Source: JAANXG01 sp963731035
GTDB lineage: Bacteria > Pseudomonadota > Gammaproteobacteria > Arenicellales > JAANXG01
DNA: 7,763 nucleotides
Direction of reading: 5' to 3'
Assembly (NCBI GenBank): GCA_963731035.1
Contig: CAVSUY010000010.1
Location: forward strand, 1-7,763
Each line of letters starts with the position of its first letter. Within the stretch, counting starts at the first letter, position 1. A model generated the notes under the pieces. The model was not told the origin of the DNA and made no database searches. It was given only the letters and a program-made list of their open reading frames with translations. Position numbers and translations under genes: made by a program. Shown here piece by piece: positions 4,893 through 7,763 of this stretch.

Positions 4893-7082
4893 TTGATATG
4901 GGGTAGCTTTCTCCTGCCGGATGCGGTTCGCCCGGCTCGCCGCGCCGGTTTCGTTGTTGAGATTGCCGACGGGAACGTAACCTGCTTCGCTCGGGACGGT
5001 CGGGCGCGCCACCGTGTGGGTGGGGCCGCCGCCCTGTTGTGGCGAATGAGCGACGGTTCTCGGACGGTGGCTGAGCTGCGAGCCGGGCTTTTCGATCACG
5101 ACGATCCGGATCGGAAGGACGACCGTAACGTAGATGCCATGCTCGCTGACCTCGCGAGCCGAGATTTGGTGAACATCAGTCCAGGTCCTTCGCATGGCAA
5201 CGTCCCGCCAATGATCCGGATCGGATTTGCCGGCTTCCCCGTCGACTTCTCCGGGACTTCCAATTTCTTTTCGACGCTGCTTGCCAAGCGGGTCATGCCC
5301 TGGGTGGTCGCCCCGGCTTTGGAGAAGACAGATATTCTGTTCATCGCAAACTGTGAGCCTGTCCTTCCAGAGGTTCTGGTAAGGCAGCCGGAGGCGCTGC
5401 GGGTTGTCGTGGATGCCGGTGATGCATATCGTTTCGCGGACAGCGCCGATGTGTATATCGGCGAGCGCGAGCCGCCGGACGATGTGGAGTCCCATTTGCC
5501 GCTGGATCCCCGGGATTGGCTGAACACCGAGCGCTCCGCTTGGCCGGGCGAACGGGAGGCGGGCGCCTTGCTGAGGTTGATTCTCAGAGCCGATCAAGGT
5601 GCGGCTCCGAATCTCAGAGCCCGCAAGGAGGCGGTGCCGAAGCTCACGGTGGGCATGGCCACCTATGACGATTTCGACGGCGCCTATTTCACGGTGCAGG
5701 CTCTGCGAATGTTTCACCCGGAGGTAGATGCCGACATCGAAATCCTGGTGGTCGACAATAATCCCCGAGGCGCTGCGGGTGAGGCTCTGCGCCAGTTGTC
5801 GCACTGGATCCCGAACCTGCGTTACGTAGCATGTGATGAATTCAATGGCACGGCGATACGCGATCATGTCTTCCGGCATGCGAGGGGCAACGCCGTGCTA
5901 TGCGTGGATTCACATGTGCTCATTGAGCCCGGCGGCCTGCGAAGGCTGATTGAGTATTTCGATGCCCATCCCGGATCCGGCGATCTGCTTCAGGGTCCCA
6001 TGCTCTATGACGACCTGGCGAGCCTGTCCACCCATTGCGACCCCGTATGGCGCGGAGGAATGTTCGGTACCTGGGGCTGCGACCCGCGGGGACTCGACCG
6101 CGACTCGGAGCCCTTCGAAATACCCCTGCAGGGGCTGGGCGTGTTCGCCTGCCGCCGCGAGGCTTGGCTGGGCTTCAATCCCGCGTTCCGTGGCTTCGGC
6201 GGAGAGGAGGGGTACATTCACGAGAAATTTCGGCAGGCGGGACGGCGGACGCTGTGTCTGCCTTTTCTGCGGTGGCTGCACCGTTTCGCCCGACCCGGAG
6301 GCCAGCAGTATCCCAACCTGTGGGACGACCGGATGCGCAACTATCTGCTGGCCTGTGAGGAGCTGGGTCTCGATTGTGATTCGGTCGAAGACCATTTCGA
6401 AATGCACGTCGGACCGGAGCTCGTCGACCACGTGCGCAAATCATGGTTGATAGAAAGCGACAATCCTTTTCGATTCTTCGATGCCATTTACTGTATCAAC
6501 CTGGATAGCCGGACGGACCGGTGGGAGGAAGTGTCGCGGCGATTCGTCAAGCTGGGTATTGACAAACTGGTTCGGCGTTTCAGCGCCATAGACACCGTAG
6601 AGAACCATCATGCCGGCTGTCTGCTGTCTCATAGGGCCATCATCGAGTTCGCAAGTCGCTGCGGCTTGGAGCACGTCCTGGTGCTCGAGGACGACGTAAT
6701 CTTCCACGATGCAACGCTGCACTACCTGCGGCGTGCCGTGGCCGAGCTGCAAAAGATCTCCTGGCGGTTGTTTTATCTCGGCGGGGCGAGGTGGGGAAAG
6801 GAGTACCCGAAGGTACCGGGTTGCTCTTTCCTGGAACGACCTGACGGAAGGGGGCCGACGACCACCCACGCTATAGCCTACCATCACAGCAGCTACGACT
6901 TCCTGCTGAGTGCGCTACCAGAGACGCCGGAGGGAGTTCGGGAGTGGCTGACCAGGAACGCGGCAATCGACCAGTTTCTCAGCGGCGTCGACGGTCGGGT
7001 TGTGGTCAGCCCGGTCATTGCGACGCAAACCTCGCTAGCCCAGTACGAGGACGAGCTGCAGCGCCCGAGATTCACGATCTGA
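4893..7082 (+). CDS. PqqD-like / GT10-like remnant / GT2-GT27-like / GT25 multidomain glycosyltransferase
   Basis: This 729-residue protein has no signal peptide or membrane segment. Residues 5-97 are PqqD-like (GGAAALLWRMSDGSRTVAEL, 43-62). Residues 107-195 resemble the N-terminal half of GT10 fucosyltransferases (SNFFSTLL, TDILFIANCEP, RVVVDAGDAYRFADSADVYI) but no GT10 catalytic half follows. Residues 250-480 are a GT-A domain with VVDNN (286-290), VDSH (338-341), FGGEEGYIHEKFRQAG (435-450) and LRWLHRF (459-465). The DxH plus GGEE plus downstream His pattern recalls polypeptide GalNAc-transferases (GT27), relatives of GT2. Residues 527-729 are a GT25 domain: YCINLDSRTDR (533-543), GCLLSH (575-580) and LVLEDDV (596-602). 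Two active GT domains would allow two successive sugar additions; donors are unknown. The TTG start has no clear ribosome site and lies 4 bases after the previous stop, indicating coupled translation. No ATG or GTG occurs nearby in frame, and the TTG start leaves the PqqD-like domain whole. Confidence 0.93.
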   Translation: MIWGSFLLPDAVRPARRAGFVVEIADGNVTCFARDGRARHRVGGAAALLWRMSDGSRTVAELRAGLFDHDDPDRKDDRNVDAMLADLASRDLVNISPGPSHGNVPPMIRIGFAGFPVDFSGTSNFFSTLLAKRVMPWVVAPALEKTDILFIANCEPVLPEVLVRQPEALRVVVDAGDAYRFADSADVYIGEREPPDDVESHLPLDPRDWLNTERSAWPGEREAGALLRLILRADQGAAPNLRARKEAVPKLTVGMATYDDFDGAYFTVQALRMFHPEVDADIEILVVDNNPRGAAGEALRQLSHWIPNLRYVACDEFNGTAIRDHVFRHARGNAVLCVDSHVLIEPGGLRRLIEYFDAHPGSGDLLQGPMLYDDLASLSTHCDPVWRGGMFGTWGCDPRGLDRDSEPFEIPLQGLGVFACRREAWLGFNPAFRGFGGEEGYIHEKFRQAGRRTLCLPFLRWLHRFARPGGQQYPNLWDDRMRNYLLACEELGLDCDSVEDHFEMHVGPELVDHVRKSWLIESDNPFRFFDAIYCINLDSRTDRWEEVSRRFVKLGIDKLVRRFSAIDTVENHHAGCLLSHRAIIEFASRCGLEHVLVLEDDVIFHDATLHYLRRAVAELQKISWRLFYLGGARWGKEYPKVPGCSFLERPDGRGPTTTHAIAYHHSSYDFLLSALPETPEGVREWLTRNAAIDQFLSGVDGRVVVSPVIATQTSLAQYEDELQRPRFTI

Positions 7083-7302
7083 GCGCGCTCGCCATTGCCA
7101 TCCATGGGCCGCCGGGATCGCATTTCTGATCCAAATCAACAAAGAGGCATAGATTCAGCTGCCCATGGTGAATTGGGTCGGGGATCGCCTTAGCATCGGA
7201 CAGATGCACGATGACGGCAGCAAAGTCGGTGCCTGTGCAGGCGGTTGCGCGAATAGTCGTATACCCCTTGTTGACCTGAAGCACTGGAAAGTGAATGTCG
7301 AG
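7083..7302. other. Intergenic region with small inverted repeats
   Basis: This 220-base gap follows the multidomain glycosyltransferase. It begins with the perfect palindrome GAGCGCGCTC (7081-7090), overlapping the stop codon. CCATGGGC (7102-7109) and GCCCATGG (7161-7168) form an 8-base inverted pair with a 51-base loop, and GGATC (7115-7119) pairs with GATCC (7128-7132) across 8 bases. None is followed by a T run, so no Rho-independent terminator is evident. A minus-strand frame of 70 codons (7284 to 7072) crosses it, but nothing in its product is recognisable. I see no clear promoter for the gene at 7303. Confidence 0.4.
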
Positions 7303-7743
7303 ATGAAACTGACCGTGCCTACATTGCAGAGCCTGAAATTCGTGGTCGCGGCACTCTTACCTCTGGCCGCGGCCGCCGATTGGATGACGTCCTCGGAAGT
7401 GTTCGAGCCGACCTACTACGCCGATCACAATCCGGACGTACGGGACCAGTTTGGCTACGATACCGGAAAACTCATGCAGCACCGGCGCACCCTTGGCATC
7501 AAAGAGGGGAGAGCCAGTTCGCCGGTCTTCGACGCGCGGTATTACCTGAAGTCGAATCCGGACGCCGCGAAGCAGGTTGGAGCGCAGAACTATCCGGGAG
7601 CCGCACAACACTGGTACGAGACCGGAATCAAGGAGGGGCGTCCCAGCAGTCCGGATTTCCACGTGCGTACATATCTGCAAAACAATCCGGACATCGCCAA
7701 GGCGCTGGGCCACCGTGGCAACGCGATCTCCGGTGGCATGTAG
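7303..7743 (+). CDS. Small secreted NPD/EGR-repeat protein
   Basis: Starting at ATG 7303 gives 146 residues with a classic Sec signal peptide: MKLTVP, a hydrophobic core LKFVVAALLPLAAAA (11-25) and likely cleavage after A24 or A25. I prefer this start because the longer frame, from 7165, would bury the signal peptide behind 46 residues; a GGAAAG lies about 11 bases upstream. The mature part is built of 42-43-residue repeats (residues 30-71, 72-114, 115-146) with the pattern SSPxF...YYLxxNPD...GIKEGR. Similar tyrosine- and NPD-rich repeats occur in bacterial surface and glycan-related proteins, generally without a known function. The third repeat stops at ISGGM, before the HW...GIKEGR part, so the protein ends mid-unit. 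It lies 220 bases after the glycosyltransferase on the same strand, so operon membership is uncertain. It might be a further surface protein exported by the same cells. Confidence 0.75.
   Translation: MKLTVPTLQSLKFVVAALLPLAAAADWMTSSEVFEPTYYADHNPDVRDQFGYDTGKLMQHRRTLGIKEGRASSPVFDARYYLKSNPDAAKQVGAQNYPGAAQHWYETGIKEGRPSSPDFHVRTYLQNNPDIAKALGHRGNAISGGM
7390..7740 (+). repeat. Three tandem 42-43-codon repeats (third incomplete)
   Basis: The units are 7390-7515, 7516-7644 and 7645-7740. NPD recurs at residues 43-45, 85-87 and 128-130, and GIKEGR at 65-70 and 108-113, giving periods of 42 and 43 residues. Units 2 and 3 are closest (SSPVFDARYYLKSNPDAAK versus SSPDFHVRTYLQNNPDIAK), while unit 1 is more diverged. 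The first two units are complete. The last lacks its C-terminal quarter because of the TAG at 7741-7743. Confidence 0.8.
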
Positions 7744-7763
7744 TCAAATCCATCCGAAGCGCT

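Noticed and set aside
4857..5879. 340-codon minus-strand open frame
   Set aside because: It runs antisense to the PqqD-like and first glycosyltransferase parts of the 4893-7082 gene, which carry family motifs; the antisense product shows none.
7165..7302. N-terminal extension of the repeat-protein gene to the ATG at 7165
   Set aside because: It would place 46 non-hydrophobic residues in front of a textbook Sec signal peptide. The ATG at 7303 gives a normal secreted protein.
7700..7763. Frameshift restoring the third repeat past the TAG at 7741
   Set aside because: Reading the two other frames over the last 50 bases gives no convincing continuation of the GIKEGR part of the repeat.

Overview
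The window is GC-rich bacterial DNA with GTG and TTG starts and tightly packed genes. I cannot place it to a genus. The mix of fused tailoring enzymes looks like accessory or secondary-metabolism DNA from a large-genome Gram-negative or uncultured bacterium, but that is an impression from composition and gene content only. I see no tRNA, rRNA, CRISPR array, insertion sequence or integrase.

Layout. Bases 1-382 hold no confident gene: a hairpin at 50-80 that looks like a leftward terminator, and a weak 87-codon reading frame. Bases 383-2992 (+) encode an 869-residue fusion of a phytanoyl-CoA dioxygenase-like Fe(II)/2-oxoglutarate oxygenase, two cupin domains, a PAPS-type sulfotransferase and a C-terminal PqqD-like domain. 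Bases 3011-4156 (-) encode a family 2 glycosyltransferase with a C-terminal PqqD-like domain, convergent with the first gene. A 129-base divergent intergenic region follows. Bases 4286-4888 (+) encode a 200-residue protein with a charged N-terminus, a twin-arginine/hydrophobic segment ending in an LPAHA-type motif, a small beta-rich domain with two cysteines, and an almost pure Thr/Ser tail. Four bases later, 4893-7082 (+) encodes a 729-residue enzyme with an N-terminal PqqD-like domain, a degenerate GT10-like segment, a GT2/GT27-like glycosyltransferase domain with a DSH motif, and a GT25 domain. Bases 7303-7743 (+) encode a small secreted protein with 42-43-residue NPD/EGR repeats.

How they may work together. 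All three large enzymes carry a PqqD-like domain, the fold that binds leader peptides in RiPP pathways (RiPP recognition element). The one small non-enzymatic protein between them has a possible leader and a mucin-like Thr/Ser tail, and is tightly coupled to the glycosyltransferase whose central domain resembles polypeptide GalNAc-transferases. My working model, which is inference, is a ribosomal protein-modification cluster. In it, PqqD-guided glycosyltransferases, a sulfotransferase and an oxygenase decorate the 4286-4888 product, which is exported by a Tat-like signal. The rival model is that these enzymes build a surface glycan or small molecule and the PqqD-like domains have another docking role.
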